Assembly: GCF_002019695.1 (NCBI RefSeq)
Contig: NZ_KV917376.1
Location: forward strand, 152,108-216,107
Origin: Evansella clarkii
GTDB taxonomy: Bacteria; Bacillota; Bacilli; Bacillales; Salisediminibacteriaceae
DNA length: 64,000 nt
Direction: 5' to 3'
Below are positions 40,139 through 49,371 of the stretch, piece after piece. Both the position numbers and the translations under genes were made by a program. Every line of letters begins with the position of its first letter. The stretch's first letter is position 1. Under the pieces are notes generated by a model. It was not told the origin of the DNA. It searched no databases and saw only the letters and a list, made by a program, of their open reading frames with translations.

Positions 40139-42412
40139 TTACTGTTTCGTTATCGGTGCAAATTTAGCAAATAATCGCTTTATGCCAACTTTAGGAAAAG
40201 CAATATCAAGTTCAATATTTTCCCCTTCGCCCTTCATGCTTACAACAGTTCCTGTTCCCCATTTTTTATGGGATGCCTTGTCCCCTACAGACCAGCTGAA
40301 AGAGTCTCCTCCAGTCATTGTAGTTGCTGCCCGCTGCTGTGTTTGACGGACCGGAGCCGCGGCTGATGTTCGTCCACTCATGCCTCTGTTTGCTGGCTGG
40401 GCAGCTCTCCCGCCGCCTCGTGATGTTTCCATCCAAGGGGGAACCGGTTGTTCCTTCGGTTCGTTGAGGCAGTTTACCAGGTCTGAAGGGATTTCGTTTA
40501 GAAACCTTGAAGCTGGATTCATGTTTGTGCGGCCGTATAATGTTCTCATTTTCGCCCGGGACAGGAAGAGTTCCTGCTCTGCACGTGTTATCCCCACATA
40601 TGCCAGGCGCCTCTCTTCTTCCATTTCCGCTTCTTCCATGAGAGAACGGCTGTGAGGGAATACTCCTTCTTCCAGTCCAATCAGGAAGACGACAGGGAAT
40701 TCCAGCCCTTTCGCAGAGTGGAGAGTCATGAGCAAAACGTGCTCCTGTGCATTTTCATCTTCATTATCTACTTTATCAATATCAGCTATGAGGGCTAAGT
40801 CGGTCAGAAAAGCCACAAGAGATTTATCTTCATTCGTTTCCTCAAATTCTTTTGTTACGGAAAGAAACTCGTTTATATTTTCCAGCCTTGCTTCCGATTC
40901 AAGGCTTTTATCATTTTTAAGCATTTCCCGGTAACCGGTTTTCTCAAGTATTTCTTCTACCAGCTCTCCTACAGATAAATAATCCTGCATTTGCACCCAG
41001 CCGTTTATCTGATCGATAAATCCTGCGAGAGTTTTTTCAAACCTTGCACTCAAACCGATCTGGCTGACTTCCTGTAATGCCTGAAAAATCGAGAGATCGT
41101 GCTGGGCTGCATAAGCTTCAACTTTTTCAAGAGTAGTAGCTCCGATTCCCCGGCGCGGTACGTTAATTATCCTTCTGAAGCTGATATCGTCATCAGGATT
41201 TGCCACAAGACGCAAATATGCCAGCAAGTCCTTAATTTCTTTTCTGTCATAGAACTTCGTGCCGCCGACAATCGTGTATGGAAGGTTAGATTTAACAAAC
41301 ATTTCCTCAATTACACGGGACTGGGCATTTGTACGGTATAAAACAGCGATGTCTGAAGGACGGTATCTTCCGGAGTCGGTCATTTCTTTGACTTTCCCAA
41401 TGACGAAACGGGCTTCATCATGCTCATTGTCCGCCTCATAAAGACACAGCTCCTCTCCGTCCTGATTTTCAGTCCAGAGTTTCTTAGGCTTTCTGTTAAG
41501 ATTGTTTTCTATAACCTCGTTTGCAGCTTTAAGTATCGTTTTCGTTGAGCGGTAATTTTGCTCAAGAAGAATTGTCGCACATTCCGGATAATCTTTTTCA
41601 AAGGAGAGGATATTTTGAATATCTGCCCCGCGCCAGCGATAAATAGACTGGTCTGAGTCCCCTACTACACAAAGGTTCCGGTGCTTATCCGCAATCATTT
41701 TCACAAGCATATACTGGGCACGGTTCGTATCCTGATACTCATCCACCATTACGAAACGAAAGCGGCGCTGATAGTATTCCAGTACTTCCGGAACCTGTTT
41801 AAATAGCTTTATCGTTGTCATAATCAGGTCGTCAAAATCAAGAGCCTGATTTTTCTTCAGCTCTCTTTGGTAAGCCTTATAAACTTTCAGAACGGTGTCC
41901 TCATAAGGGCCTTCCGCGGTTTTTTCATAGTCAGCTGGTGTTTTCAGCTCGTTTTTCGCAGAGCTTATCGTCCCGAGAATTGACCTTGGTTCAAAGCGTT
42001 TCACGTCAATATTCAATTCCTTCATAAGACGCTTAATGACAGTCAGCTGGTCCCCGGCATCCAGAATGGTGAAATTCCTGTTGAATCCAATCCGGTCGAT
42101 ATCTCTTCTCAGGATTCTGACACATAAGGAGTGGAAGGTGGAAACCCAGATTTCTTCGGCCTTTGTCCCGCCTACAATACGGGCCACACGTTCTTTCATT
42201 TCCTTTGCTGCTTTATTAGTAAAAGTTATTGCTAATACAGACCAGTGGGGGACACCAGTCTCTTCAATTAAATACGCGATACGATGTGTAAGAACCCTTG
42301 TCTTTCCACTTCCTGCACCAGCCATAAGCAGAAGCGGGCCTTCTCCGTGTTTAACAGCTTTTTGCTGTTCAGGGTTCAGTCCTTTCAGGAGACTGTCTTT
42401 CATTCGTTCCAT
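40139..42412 (-). CDS. pcrA: ATP-dependent DNA helicase PcrA
   Basis: 757 residues, UvrD/Rep superfamily 1A. Walker [14 protein letters not shown], motif II DEYQDTN, motif [19 protein letters not shown], motif [18 protein letters not shown] and [10 protein letters not shown] are all present. The C-terminal [19 protein letters not shown] is the Tudor-like module that binds RNA polymerase. ATG 42412 has GGAAGG eight bases upstream; the GTG at 42421 is overlapped by that site. Acts in replication, repair and fork restart. Between pcrB and ligA as in B. subtilis. Confidence 0.97.
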   Translation of the reverse strand: MERMKDSLLKGLNPEQQKAVKHGEGPLLLMAGAGSGKTRVLTHRIAYLIEETGVPHWSVLAITFTNKAAKEMKERVARIVGGTKAEEIWVSTFHSLCVRILRRDIDRIGFNRNFTILDAGDQLTVIKRLMKELNIDVKRFEPRSILGTISSAKNELKTPADYEKTAEGPYEDTVLKVYKAYQRELKKNQALDFDDLIMTTIKLFKQVPEVLEYYQRRFRFVMVDEYQDTNRAQYMLVKMIADKHRNLCVVGDSDQSIYRWRGADIQNILSFEKDYPECATILLEQNYRSTKTILKAANEVIENNLNRKPKKLWTENQDGEELCLYEADNEHDEARFVIGKVKEMTDSGRYRPSDIAVLYRTNAQSRVIEEMFVKSNLPYTIVGGTKFYDRKEIKDLLAYLRLVANPDDDISFRRIINVPRRGIGATTLEKVEAYAAQHDLSIFQALQEVSQIGLSARFEKTLAGFIDQINGWVQMQDYLSVGELVEEILEKTGYREMLKNDKSLESEARLENINEFLSVTKEFEETNEDKSLVAFLTDLALIADIDKVDNEDENAQEHVLLMTLHSAKGLEFPVVFLIGLEEGVFPHSRSLMEEAEMEEERRLAYVGITRAEQELFLSRAKMRTLYGRTNMNPASRFLNEIPSDLVNCLNEPKEQPVPPWMETSRGGGRAAQPANRGMSGRTSAAAPVRQTQQRAATTMTGGDSFSWSVGDKASHKKWGTGTVVSMKGEGENIELDIAFPKVGIKRLFAKFAPITKQ

Positions 42413-42482
42413 ATAAATCACCTTCCAAACGTATGTTCTTGTTTATCCCTAATTTTATCTTATCCTGACGGCTTTGTATACT

Positions 42483-43169
42483 TTAAGACTGAATTGCTTT
42501 TACTGTCTTCAGGGCTTCTTTAAAATCATCATAAATGACGTTTCCAACAACGATCGTGTCGGCAAACTGCGCCATTTCCTCCGCCTGTTTTTTCGACGTA
42601 ATGCCACCACCGTAAAACAGACGGCTGTCTTCGATAACTTCGCCCACTTCCTGCACGATTTCAGGGTCGCCATATTTACCACTGTATTCCAGATAAAAAA
42701 TCGGCAGACGGAACAATTTATCTGCCATACGCGCATAGGCGATAATGTCTTCTTTATCGAGGTTTACCGAAGCATCTGTCAGCTGGGCTACTTTAGAATC
42801 GCCGTTAAGTACGCAGTAGCCTTCAGTCAGTACTTCTTCCCAGTTCATGATATCCCCGAACTGTTTTAAAGCACGTTGATGCAGACCATTAATCCAGGTC
42901 GCATTACTCGTGTTGAGGACCGATGGAATTAAATAATAATCAAAGCCAGGTACGATAGAGTATAAATTCGATACTTCAAGGACGCAAGCAACAGAATAGC
43001 GCCTGATACGCATGAGCAGGCTGAGGGTTTTATCTTCTGTCACCCCATCGCTTCCGCCTACTATAACTGCATCTGTACCTGACTCACAGAGCTGCTCCAG
43101 TTCTTCGTCACTAATTTCTTTATTCGGATCTAATTTAAAAGCATGTTTCCATTCTGTATATTCAAGCAT
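42483..43169 (-). CDS. pcrB: Heptaprenylglyceryl phosphate synthase PcrB
   Basis: 228 residues, the exact length of B. subtilis PcrB. TIM-barrel prenyltransferase joining heptaprenyl diphosphate to glycerol-1-phosphate. Signature [14 protein letters not shown] at the start, [16 protein letters not shown] (about 32-47), [14 protein letters not shown], and the phosphate loop [20 protein letters not shown] near the end. ATG 43169 has GGAGG about seven bases upstream; an ATG at 43190 is non-family. Heads the pcrB-pcrA-ligA-camS series. Confidence 0.95.
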   Translation of the reverse strand: MLEYTEWKHAFKLDPNKEISDEELEQLCESGTDAVIVGGSDGVTEDKTLSLLMRIRRYSVACVLEVSNLYSIVPGFDYYLIPSVLNTSNATWINGLHQRALKQFGDIMNWEEVLTEGYCVLNGDSKVAQLTDASVNLDKEDIIAYARMADKLFRLPIFYLEYSGKYGDPEIVQEVGEVIEDSRLFYGGGITSKKQAEEMAQFADTIVVGNVIYDDFKEALKTVKAIQS

Positions 43170-43210
43170 TGGCTGCCTCCAACTCTTCATTTACTCATCT
43201 CCTTAGTATA

Positions 43211-43253
43211 CCAAAAATACTGTCTCACCTCATTAAAGGAAAGACAGTATTTT
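43211..43253 (-). terminator. Intrinsic terminator upstream of pcrB
   Basis: ATACTGTCT and AGACAGTAT form a nine-base stem; on the minus strand the hairpin is followed by TTTTTGG. It would stop transcripts coming from the yerC/array side before pcrB. Confidence 0.65.
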
Positions 43254-43382
43254 GCAGGAAAGTAAAGTAATTTTTGTGGGGGGGCTTGGGAGAAGGTGCG
43301 GGAGTGTTTTCTCATTGGTTGATGATGGCTGCTGGAGGGCGAGGGATGAGGGAAAAAAGGAAAGGCCATTTCTCATTTTGTG

Positions 43383-43856
43383 GTGAGACGCTCTTGCACT
43401 ACTTGAGTTCCAATTTCCTCTCTTTCAAGTAGTGCAAGACGCTCTTGCACTACTTGAGTTCCAATTTCCTCTCTTTCAAGTAGTGCAAGACGCTCTTGCA
43501 CTACTTGAGTTTCGATTTCCTCTCTTTCAAGGGATGCAAGATGCTCTTGCACTACTTGAGTTCCAATTTCATCTCTTTCAAGGGATGCAAGATGCTCTTG
43601 CACTACTTGAGTTCCAATTTCATCTCTTTCAAGGGATGCAAGACGCTCTTGCACTACTTGAATTTCGATTTTCTCTCTTTCAAGGGATGCAAGACGCTCT
43701 TGCACTACTTGAGTTTCGATTTCCTCTCTTTCAAGGGATGCAAGACACCCTTGCACTACTTGAGTTTCGATTTCCTCTCTTTCAAGGGATGCAAGATGCC
43801 CTTGCACTACTTGAGTTCAACCTCTTCTCTCTTTCAGGGGATGCAAGACGCCCTTA
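43383..43856. repeat. 51-bp tandem hairpin repeat, ten units (family B)
   Basis: Units start at 43387, 43438, 43489, 43540, 43591, 43642, 43693, 43744, 43795 and 43847: steps of 51, the last 52. In the borders of units one to three TCAAGTAGTGCAAGA-CGC-TCTTGCACTACTTGA forms perfect 15-base arms. Later units keep only the inner TGCAAGA/TCTTGCA because the outer left arm reads AAGGGA. Core bases match family A. Since 51 is divisible by three, long open frames appear on both strands in several frames; they are artefacts of the repeat. Confidence 0.92.
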
Positions 43857-43862
43857 AATATA

Positions 43863-43896
43863 AGAAAAACACCTCCACATAAGTGAAGGTGTTTTC
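43863..43896 (-). terminator. Intrinsic terminator of yerC
   Basis: AAAACACCTTCACTT and AGGTGTTTTTCTT (minus strand) make a seven- to eight-base stem followed by T residues, just past the yerC stop. Confidence 0.8.
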
Positions 43897-43905
43897 AGAA
43901 AACCG

Positions 43906-44205
43906 TTATTCTTTATTGTCATGCACTCTCTCAAGAGTCATCTGATAGCCGTCATTTCCGTAATTTATACAGCGTTTTACGCGGGAGATCGTCGCAGTGC
44001 TTGCCCCGGTATCCTTTTCAATACGCTGATAAGTAAAGCCATCCATCAGCATACGTGCAACTTCCAGACGCTGTGCAAGTGACTGGATTTCATTCATCGT
44101 GCAGAGGTCATCGAAGAATTGATAGCATTCTTCCACGTTTTTAAGGCTTAAAATAGCTTCAAAAAGCTGATCTAACTCTTTACCTCTTAACTTATCGATT
44201 TGCAT
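43906..44205 (-). CDS. yerC: YerC/YecD-family TrpR-like DNA-binding protein
   Basis: 99 residues, family length. Helical, with a Trp-repressor-like helix-turn-helix: MLMDGFTYQRIEKDTGASTA then TISRVKRCINYG (about 52-84). Predicted cytosolic transcription regulator; target unknown. Start ATG 44205 with a GGATGA-type weak site. Lies next to yerB as in B. subtilis. Confidence 0.9.
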   Translation of the reverse strand: MQIDKLRGKELDQLFEAILSLKNVEECYQFFDDLCTMNEIQSLAQRLEVARMLMDGFTYQRIEKDTGASTATISRVKRCINYGNDGYQMTLERVHDNKE

Positions 44206-44236
44206 TAGGGTAAGTCATCCTTTCCGACTTATTAAT

Positions 44237-45343
44237 TTAATCTATTATGTTGACGTAATTTCCAAGTCCGCCCTCTTCAGCAGGAATGATATTTATCCAT
44301 GTTTGTCCCGACAGAAAAGGTACTGCGTTTCCATCCTTCACAGGGATAATTTGATTATCTCTGTTTTCCCAGTCAACTTCCTGGAGAAACCCTCCCTGGA
44401 TAAGGTATCCTTTTCCGTTTCCGGAGAGATCAATTGCCCGCCTTCCCTGATCATCTATGACTTTATGGGGTGCGGCTACGATAAAGACATTTTTAGGGGC
44501 CACTGGATTCCCAGTCTCCAGATCTTCTGAAGCCTGTCCTCCATTATACCTTAAATATCTCTCAGCTTCAGTGTCATACCTGAACTGGACATTGTTTGAA
44601 GCACCTCCGTAAACTACTTCCACTTCTGCAGCTCTTGCCAGGGAGTCGGAAGTTCCTTCCCCAAGATTGTCTGTGAAGGTAAGCTCAGGAAAATTATAAA
44701 CAGATTCGTACCCTGTTTTTCCAAAGGCTTCTTCTAAAGCACTATAAGAAGTGTACATATTATGAGGTGCTTTTCTCTCGCTGGAACGAGTAAAATATGT
44801 CCCATCATAATGAAGTCCGCTTATGTGGTCCACGAATCCCTGTTCAATCTGAGCAAGGGCATCAGGGCTGCCTCCTGCTGAAACGTATACAGCATCATAC
44901 CCGTTATTCAGCGGAAGATAATAATCTCTTGCACTTCGCACAGGGCCGATCACTTCGGGCTGTTTACTGTGATAAAAAGCTAAAAATCTTGTGATTGTCG
45001 CTTCTGTCAGTACTTCATAAACTATATCTGCCTGATAAAGGCCGCTTTGCGGCCTTGCTGCTGCAGAGTTTTCTATCATTACACCAAACGGGCGCATATC
45101 AGGCTGTTCAGCTGTTTTTTCTCCAGTCAGCGGAAAAATATATGGAAGATTTTCATCCGGGATATTTTCTTTATCCTCAGTATCCTCCAGGTTTTCCTCA
45201 TTTGATTGGTCTGCTGAATTTGCTGCTTCCTTAGCGCCAGCTGCTTCCTCTTTTGCTTTACATGCGGTAAATAGGACTATTATTAGAAAACAAATTATAA
45301 TTATTGTCAGGTTATTCCGCCGTGCCACTTGAACCAGCCTCAC
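44237..45343 (-). CDS. yerB: DUF3048-domain lipoprotein (YerB)
   Basis: 368 residues. Signal 1-28 with lipobox LFTAC, then a Glu/Asp-rich linker to about 65. The DUF3048 domain begins PYIFPLTGEKTAEQPDMRPFGVMIENS and continues DIVYEVLTEATITRFLAFYH; the C-terminal part (GKGYLIQGGFLQEVDWENRD) is the second, beta-rich half. Extracellular, lipid-anchored; function unknown. In B. subtilis yerB lies between yerA and yerC, as here. Confidence 0.9.
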   Translation of the reverse strand: MRLVQVARRNNLTIIIICFLIIVLFTACKAKEEAAGAKEAANSADQSNEENLEDTEDKENIPDENLPYIFPLTGEKTAEQPDMRPFGVMIENSAAARPQSGLYQADIVYEVLTEATITRFLAFYHSKQPEVIGPVRSARDYYLPLNNGYDAVYVSAGGSPDALAQIEQGFVDHISGLHYDGTYFTRSSERKAPHNMYTSYSALEEAFGKTGYESVYNFPELTFTDNLGEGTSDSLARAAEVEVVYGGASNNVQFRYDTEAERYLRYNGGQASEDLETGNPVAPKNVFIVAAPHKVIDDQGRRAIDLSGNGKGYLIQGGFLQEVDWENRDNQIIPVKDGNAVPFLSGQTWINIIPAEEGGLGNYVNIID

Positions 45344-45363
45344 TCTCTATTCACTTTTATAGT

Positions 45364-47112
45364 TTAACGCATAATCGAAGGAAAGAGTACTCTTTTCTTC
45401 TTCACGTCAAAGATCCCCCTCTGGGTAATTCTTACGTATGGCAAATGAGTGGCTGAAAAAAACAGAAGGGAATATACAGGATCACTATAACGGTAACCTC
45501 TTTCTTTTAAGGCCAGTTTAAGCTCCCGTTCCTTCTCCATTAGTTCAGCCATGTCTGCCGATGAAATCATCCCCGAGATATCAAGAGGAATTTTGCACAC
45601 TGGGCCTGTTTCATCAAGAAGCACAATGCCTCCCTGCTGTGTCTTAAGCTCTTTAAATGCATCCTGAAGACCTTTCTTGCTCTTTCCTATCAGGATAATA
45701 TCTCCCGTATTGGAGAATGAGCTTGCAAATCCATAAACATTATCTGCAAATCCCTTGACTGCAGTACTTACAGTCCACTTTCCATTCCGGTCTGCAAGCA
45801 TGATAAAGCATTCGTCTTTCTCACTGCTCAGAGTTTCACTTGTTAAGTCCTGTTCGATCCGGTATGGTTTAACGATTACCTCGTTCACCATTTCCAGGCC
45901 GACTGGAGTAGAAAAATCCATATCCTTATCCGTAAGATTCCAATCAGGAGCAAATGGAGCGAAACCGTATTTTTCCCAGTCCACATCTATTTTTGGATAA
46001 CAAGGGACGTTGTCTCTCCTGACAGTTTTACCTTTCGCAATCACATCCACCGGCAATGGGTTATCCAGTGACGAAAGGAGGTTTATACTCGCGATTCTCC
46101 CTGGGGCAATCATTCCCAGTACGTCCTCCATGTGATAATGCTTTGCTGCATTATAAGTAACCATTCCAACTGCATCAATAAATGGAACGCCCTGATCCAG
46201 TGCAATCTTAATAAGGTGATCCACAAACCCTTCACGAAGAAAATCAGGAGGCGAACCATCTGTAGTCATCATCAGCCTGTCATAACTATCGAAGTCCATC
46301 GACTGTAACTCTTCAAGCAGTTTCGGAAGATCCGGCCTGATGGATGAGTACCTTAAGGAAGCAGCCATTCCAAGATCAAGACGGCGGATTACATCTTCAC
46401 CTGTCATGGATTCATGGTCTCCATCTACTCCCAGCAGAGCCATCTGAGTGAGCGTTTTCTCCCCTGCTCCCGGAAAGTGGCCTTCAATAGGCTTGCGTAC
46501 ATCCTTCGTCTCAAGCATCCAGTGTAAAATACAGTCGTCTCCATTTAGCACTGCCGGCCAGTCTGTAAGCTCTCCTCCCTGTACGACATAGGGGTGGTCA
46601 AGCCAGGACCTCATATTGGAAAAGGAAAACAGATCATTATCATTTACCAGCTCAGTCTGCCCGTCATATCTCGCCCACCATAACATCGCCGCCGGCATCT
46701 TTTGCATGTCATCAAGGAAAGTAAGCGCTTTCTTTTTATCTAAATGTAAAAAAAGCGGCATGTTGTCATTTATCAGGGTAGTTGTTCCCCGTTCTGACGC
46801 ATATTGAGCGAGTGTAAGGGGATTATATAACTGAAACGGGTGAGCATGGTGTTCAATATAACCAGGGACCGCGAATTTTTCGGTGCCATCAATAATCTGA
46901 GTCTTTTCTGAAATCTTTGGAGGAACTTCTTCTCCCACATAAACAATACGGTCAAAATAAATCCAGATGTTGCCCCTCATCCAGCATTTCCTGGTGCTGT
47001 TTAACCAGCGGACATTTTTAATAACCTTTGTGGGCGCAATGTTTCCGCGGATTACTTCAAGCTGTGTCCGTATTTCTTTTTTTGTCCAGTAATGTGAAAA
47101 TCCTTTAACCAT
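45364..47112 (-). CDS. yerA: Adenine deaminase-like amidohydrolase (YerA)
   Basis: 582 residues, nearly equal to B. subtilis YerA. Adenine-deaminase family: VPGYIEHHAHPFQLYNPLTLAQY (metal-binding HxH, about 84-106), ERGTTTLINDN, the segment EGHFPGAGEKTLTQMALLGVDGDHESM, and DGSPPDFLREGFVDHLI with the catalytic Asp. A C-terminal domain follows at about 400-582. Likely deaminates adenine to hypoxanthine or a related base, in line with the pur operon beside it, but B. subtilis YerA is not the main adenine deaminase (Ade), so activity is uncertain. Confidence 0.88.
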   Translation of the reverse strand: MVKGFSHYWTKKEIRTQLEVIRGNIAPTKVIKNVRWLNSTRKCWMRGNIWIYFDRIVYVGEEVPPKISEKTQIIDGTEKFAVPGYIEHHAHPFQLYNPLTLAQYASERGTTTLINDNMPLFLHLDKKKALTFLDDMQKMPAAMLWWARYDGQTELVNDNDLFSFSNMRSWLDHPYVVQGGELTDWPAVLNGDDCILHWMLETKDVRKPIEGHFPGAGEKTLTQMALLGVDGDHESMTGEDVIRRLDLGMAASLRYSSIRPDLPKLLEELQSMDFDSYDRLMMTTDGSPPDFLREGFVDHLIKIALDQGVPFIDAVGMVTYNAAKHYHMEDVLGMIAPGRIASINLLSSLDNPLPVDVIAKGKTVRRDNVPCYPKIDVDWEKYGFAPFAPDWNLTDKDMDFSTPVGLEMVNEVIVKPYRIEQDLTSETLSSEKDECFIMLADRNGKWTVSTAVKGFADNVYGFASSFSNTGDIILIGKSKKGLQDAFKELKTQQGGIVLLDETGPVCKIPLDISGMISSADMAELMEKERELKLALKERGYRYSDPVYSLLFFSATHLPYVRITQRGIFDVKKKRVLFPSIMR

Positions 47113-47228
47113 CTAAATCACCCAATTCACTCTGTTATAAATTAATGTTTCTACTATGGTAACATATTTACCCTTTAATTCACTAAAGAATTTCAACAAT
47201 TTTAAAAATAAAATTGGAGGTATGCGAA

Positions 47229-47483
47229 GTGAGACAGAATATTGGAACAGTAAATGCTCTTGTGCGTATCACTTGTGGTTTTGCCTTGCTGGCCTGGAGT
47301 ACAGCAAGAATGGTTAAAAAGCCTAATCAGACATCTCTGATGGTTATTGCGATTGCAGCTGCAATGAAAATAGCAGAGGGCTTTACACGTTTCTGCCCAT
47401 TGACTTATCTGTTTGAAGAAAATGTCATGTATGAAGGTGACGAAGACTATTATGAAGATTACTCTCCTTTGAATCCTTCTTAA
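47229..47483 (+). CDS. DUF2892 / YgaP-type small membrane protein
   Basis: 84 residues starting at GTG 47229, eight bases after GGAGG; a TTG at 47214 lies upstream of that site and is unlikely. RQNIGTVNALVRITCGFALLAWS is the DUF2892 opening; two short membrane helices follow, with FCPLTYLF and an acidic tail (EGDEDYYEDYSP). In YgaP-like proteins this domain anchors or dimerises; as a stand-alone protein its role is unknown. Divergent from yerA. Confidence 0.8.
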   Translation: MRQNIGTVNALVRITCGFALLAWSTARMVKKPNQTSLMVIAIAAAMKIAEGFTRFCPLTYLFEENVMYEGDEDYYEDYSPLNPS

Positions 47484-47486
47484 AGC

Positions 47487-47533
47487 AAAAAGAAAAGCTG
47501 ACCCTGTCCTTTGTGCCGGGTCAGCTTTTAAAA
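47487..47533. terminator. Bidirectional terminator between the DUF2892 gene and the pur operon
   Basis: AAAAGCTGACCC and GGGTCAGCTTTT form a perfect 12-base stem. The plus strand ends the DUF2892 gene; on the minus strand the run CTTTTCTTTTTGC follows, so it can also end the purine operon after purD. Confidence 0.88.
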
Positions 47534-47558
47534 ATCATTAACAGGAGGTAATTTGATT

Positions 47559-47666
47559 ATGCTGAGGTTTAGCATTGACCTTTTATTTATTTATTTTCTT
47601 ATTGCTGGCAGCCTCGTTTTGCTCATTTACCTGTTTTTTCGCTACCGGAAGCATCGGCAAGATTAA
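47559..47666 (+). CDS. 35-residue membrane peptide overlapping the purD tail in antisense
   Basis: ATG 47559 has AGGAGGT about nine bases upstream. The frame encodes MLRFSIDLLFIYFLIAGS and on to a second hydrophobic run (LVLLIYLFF), then a basic end (RYRKHRQD): a single-pass peptide with the positive end inside. Its last 44 bases overlap the end of purD on the other strand. The perfect site and hydrophobic profile argue for a gene; I know no family. It would need its own promoter or read-through past the terminator at 47487-47533. Confidence 0.5.
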   Translation: MLRFSIDLLFIYFLIAGSLVLLIYLFFRYRKHRQD

Positions 47667-48921
47667 CTGCTCTTCTGCCAATATCATTTCGGTAAAACAA
47701 TCCGTTCCAGAACTGGGAATCGAGTGTTTTATAAGTAGAGGAAACAGCCTTTTCTAAATCTGCTCCCATAGTGGACAGAAGAATGACTCTTCCACCATTT
47801 GTTTCCCAGCCTGTTGCATGTCTTTTTGAACCGGCGTGGAACCATTTTTGGTCCAGGTGAGGTGAAACTTCAGGAAGTCCGAACGCTGCCCCTTTTTCAT
47901 AATTTCCCGGGTATCCCTCAGAAGCAAGCACTACACCGACGCATACGTCTTCTGACCATGCAAGCTCTGTTTCTTCCCCGTTCATTAAGTTTATAACTAC
48001 TTCCGCTAAATCGGACTGTAGCCTTGGGAGTACAACCTGTGTTTCCGGATCCCCAAAACGGACATTAAATTCAATAACCTTAGGGCCATTTTCAGTAATC
48101 ATCAGACCAGCATATAATATGCCGGTAAACGAAGCGCCTTCCTTTACCATGGCATTCGCCATCGGCTTGAGGATTTGTTCTTCTGCTTCTTTGATGATGG
48201 ATGAGCTTATGTACGGAACTGGGGAGTAGGCGCCCATCCCCCCTGTATTCGGGCCTTTATCTCCGTCAAAAGCACGCTTATGATCCTGAGCCGGAACCAT
48301 TGGAATAACTGTTTCCCCGTGCACAAACGCCATTAAAGAAACTTCTTCTCCTTCGAGAAACTCTTCGACAACAACCTGGGATCCAGCTTCTCCAAAAGCT
48401 CGGTTTTTCATCATTTCATCCAGGGCTTTAAGCGCTTCCTCTTCGGTCTGGGCCACAACTACACCCTTACCGGCAGCAAGTCCGTCCGCTTTAATAACAA
48501 TTGGGGCACCTTGCTGGAGGACGTAGTTTTTCGCAGGCTCTGCCTCTGAAAAAGATTCATATGCTGCTGTAGGGATATTATACTTATGCATGATTTCCTT
48601 AGCATACTGTTTACTGCCTTCCAGCCTGGCTGCAGCCTTGGAAGGACCGAAAATCATTAGCCCTTCATTTTGGAACAAATCAACAATTCCATTAACAAGA
48701 GGATCTTCCGGGCCAACTATCGTAAGACTGATATCATTTTCTTTAGCAAAATGAAGTAACCCTGTATGATCTGATACAGCAATGTTTACTGAAGTAACCC
48801 CTTCATCCGCTATTCCATCGCTGCCAGGAGCCGCGAATACTTCAGTGGCAAGCTCTGATTCCTTCAGCTTCCAGCAAAGGGCATGTTCCCGCCCGCCGCT
48901 GCCAATTACTAAAATTTTCAC
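47623..48921 (-). CDS. purD: Phosphoribosylamine-glycine ligase PurD
   Basis: 432 residues. ATP-grasp enzyme, second step of purine synthesis: phosphoribosylamine + glycine + ATP to GAR. Starts KILVIGSGGREHALCWKL, ATP loop GLAAGKGVVVAQTEEEA, Mg site EFNVRFGDPETQVVLPRL. The last ten or so residues (ADASGSEKTGK) extend past the usual end and overlap the antisense peptide frame. Last gene of the operon, unusually 450 bases from purH because repeat array C lies between. Confidence 0.96.
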   Translation of the reverse strand: MKILVIGSGGREHALCWKLKESELATEVFAAPGSDGIADEGVTSVNIAVSDHTGLLHFAKENDISLTIVGPEDPLVNGIVDLFQNEGLMIFGPSKAAARLEGSKQYAKEIMHKYNIPTAAYESFSEAEPAKNYVLQQGAPIVIKADGLAAGKGVVVAQTEEEALKALDEMMKNRAFGEAGSQVVVEEFLEGEEVSLMAFVHGETVIPMVPAQDHKRAFDGDKGPNTGGMGAYSPVPYISSSIIKEAEEQILKPMANAMVKEGASFTGILYAGLMITENGPKVIEFNVRFGDPETQVVLPRLQSDLAEVVINLMNGEETELAWSEDVCVGVVLASEGYPGNYEKGAAFGLPEVSPHLDQKWFHAGSKRHATGWETNGGRVILLSTMGADLEKAVSSTYKTLDSQFWNGLFYRNDIGRRAVNLADASGSEKTGK

Positions 48922-49019
48922 TGTTATCGCTCCTTTTTACACTCGTAATTGCGAGTGAATCTATTAGAATTCTTTTGAGGAGTATGTTGGGATTTTCGGG
49001 TGGCATTTGTTAAATTCAG

Positions 49020-49362
49020 TTCGGGTATGGTAGCCACTCTAGCATGCCCGGACTCGGCAGTTCTCGGGAGTTCGGGTATGCTGGACACTCCTGCGTTACC
49101 GCTCCCACTCAATTTTCTTCCATGCGGGCACGCGAGAACTTCTTGCGTTACCGCTCCCACTCGATTTTCTTCCATGCGGGTACGCGAGGCACTCTTGCGT
49201 TACCGCTCTCACTCAATTTTCTTCCAAGCGGGTACGCGAGAGCCTCTTGCGTTACCGCTCTCACTCGATTTTTCTCCAAGCGGGCACGCGAGACCTTCTT
49301 GCGTTACCGCTACCACTCGATTTTTCCCCAAGCGGGCACGCTAGCCCCCCTGCGTACCCTTT
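49020..49362. repeat. 52-bp tandem hairpin repeat inside the pur operon (family C)
   Basis: TGCG marks lie at 49092, 49144, 49196, 49248 and 49300, each 52 apart, with a decayed last unit at 49351 and a diverged first one near 49022. Left arm GCGGGTACGCGAG and right arm CTCTTGCGTTACCGC pair with few mismatches; the diverged unit has CGGGTATGGTAG with CTAGCATGCCCG. The position of CTCTTGC and the next TACC equals that in families A and B. It fills the gap 48922-49371 between purH and purD; no T tract follows the stems, so they are not typical terminators. Confidence 0.9.
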
Positions 49363-49371
49363 CTCAACGAA

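Noticed and set aside
43373..43882. Open frames of 128-144 codons on both strands in the family B array
   Set aside because: The 51-base period is a multiple of three, so any stop-free unit stays open. Frames are open on both strands at once, have no ribosome-binding site and encode only the repeat.
49020..49362. Family C hairpins as a run of intrinsic terminators
   Set aside because: No T tract follows the stems on the minus strand, and purD lies downstream with no obvious promoter of its own.
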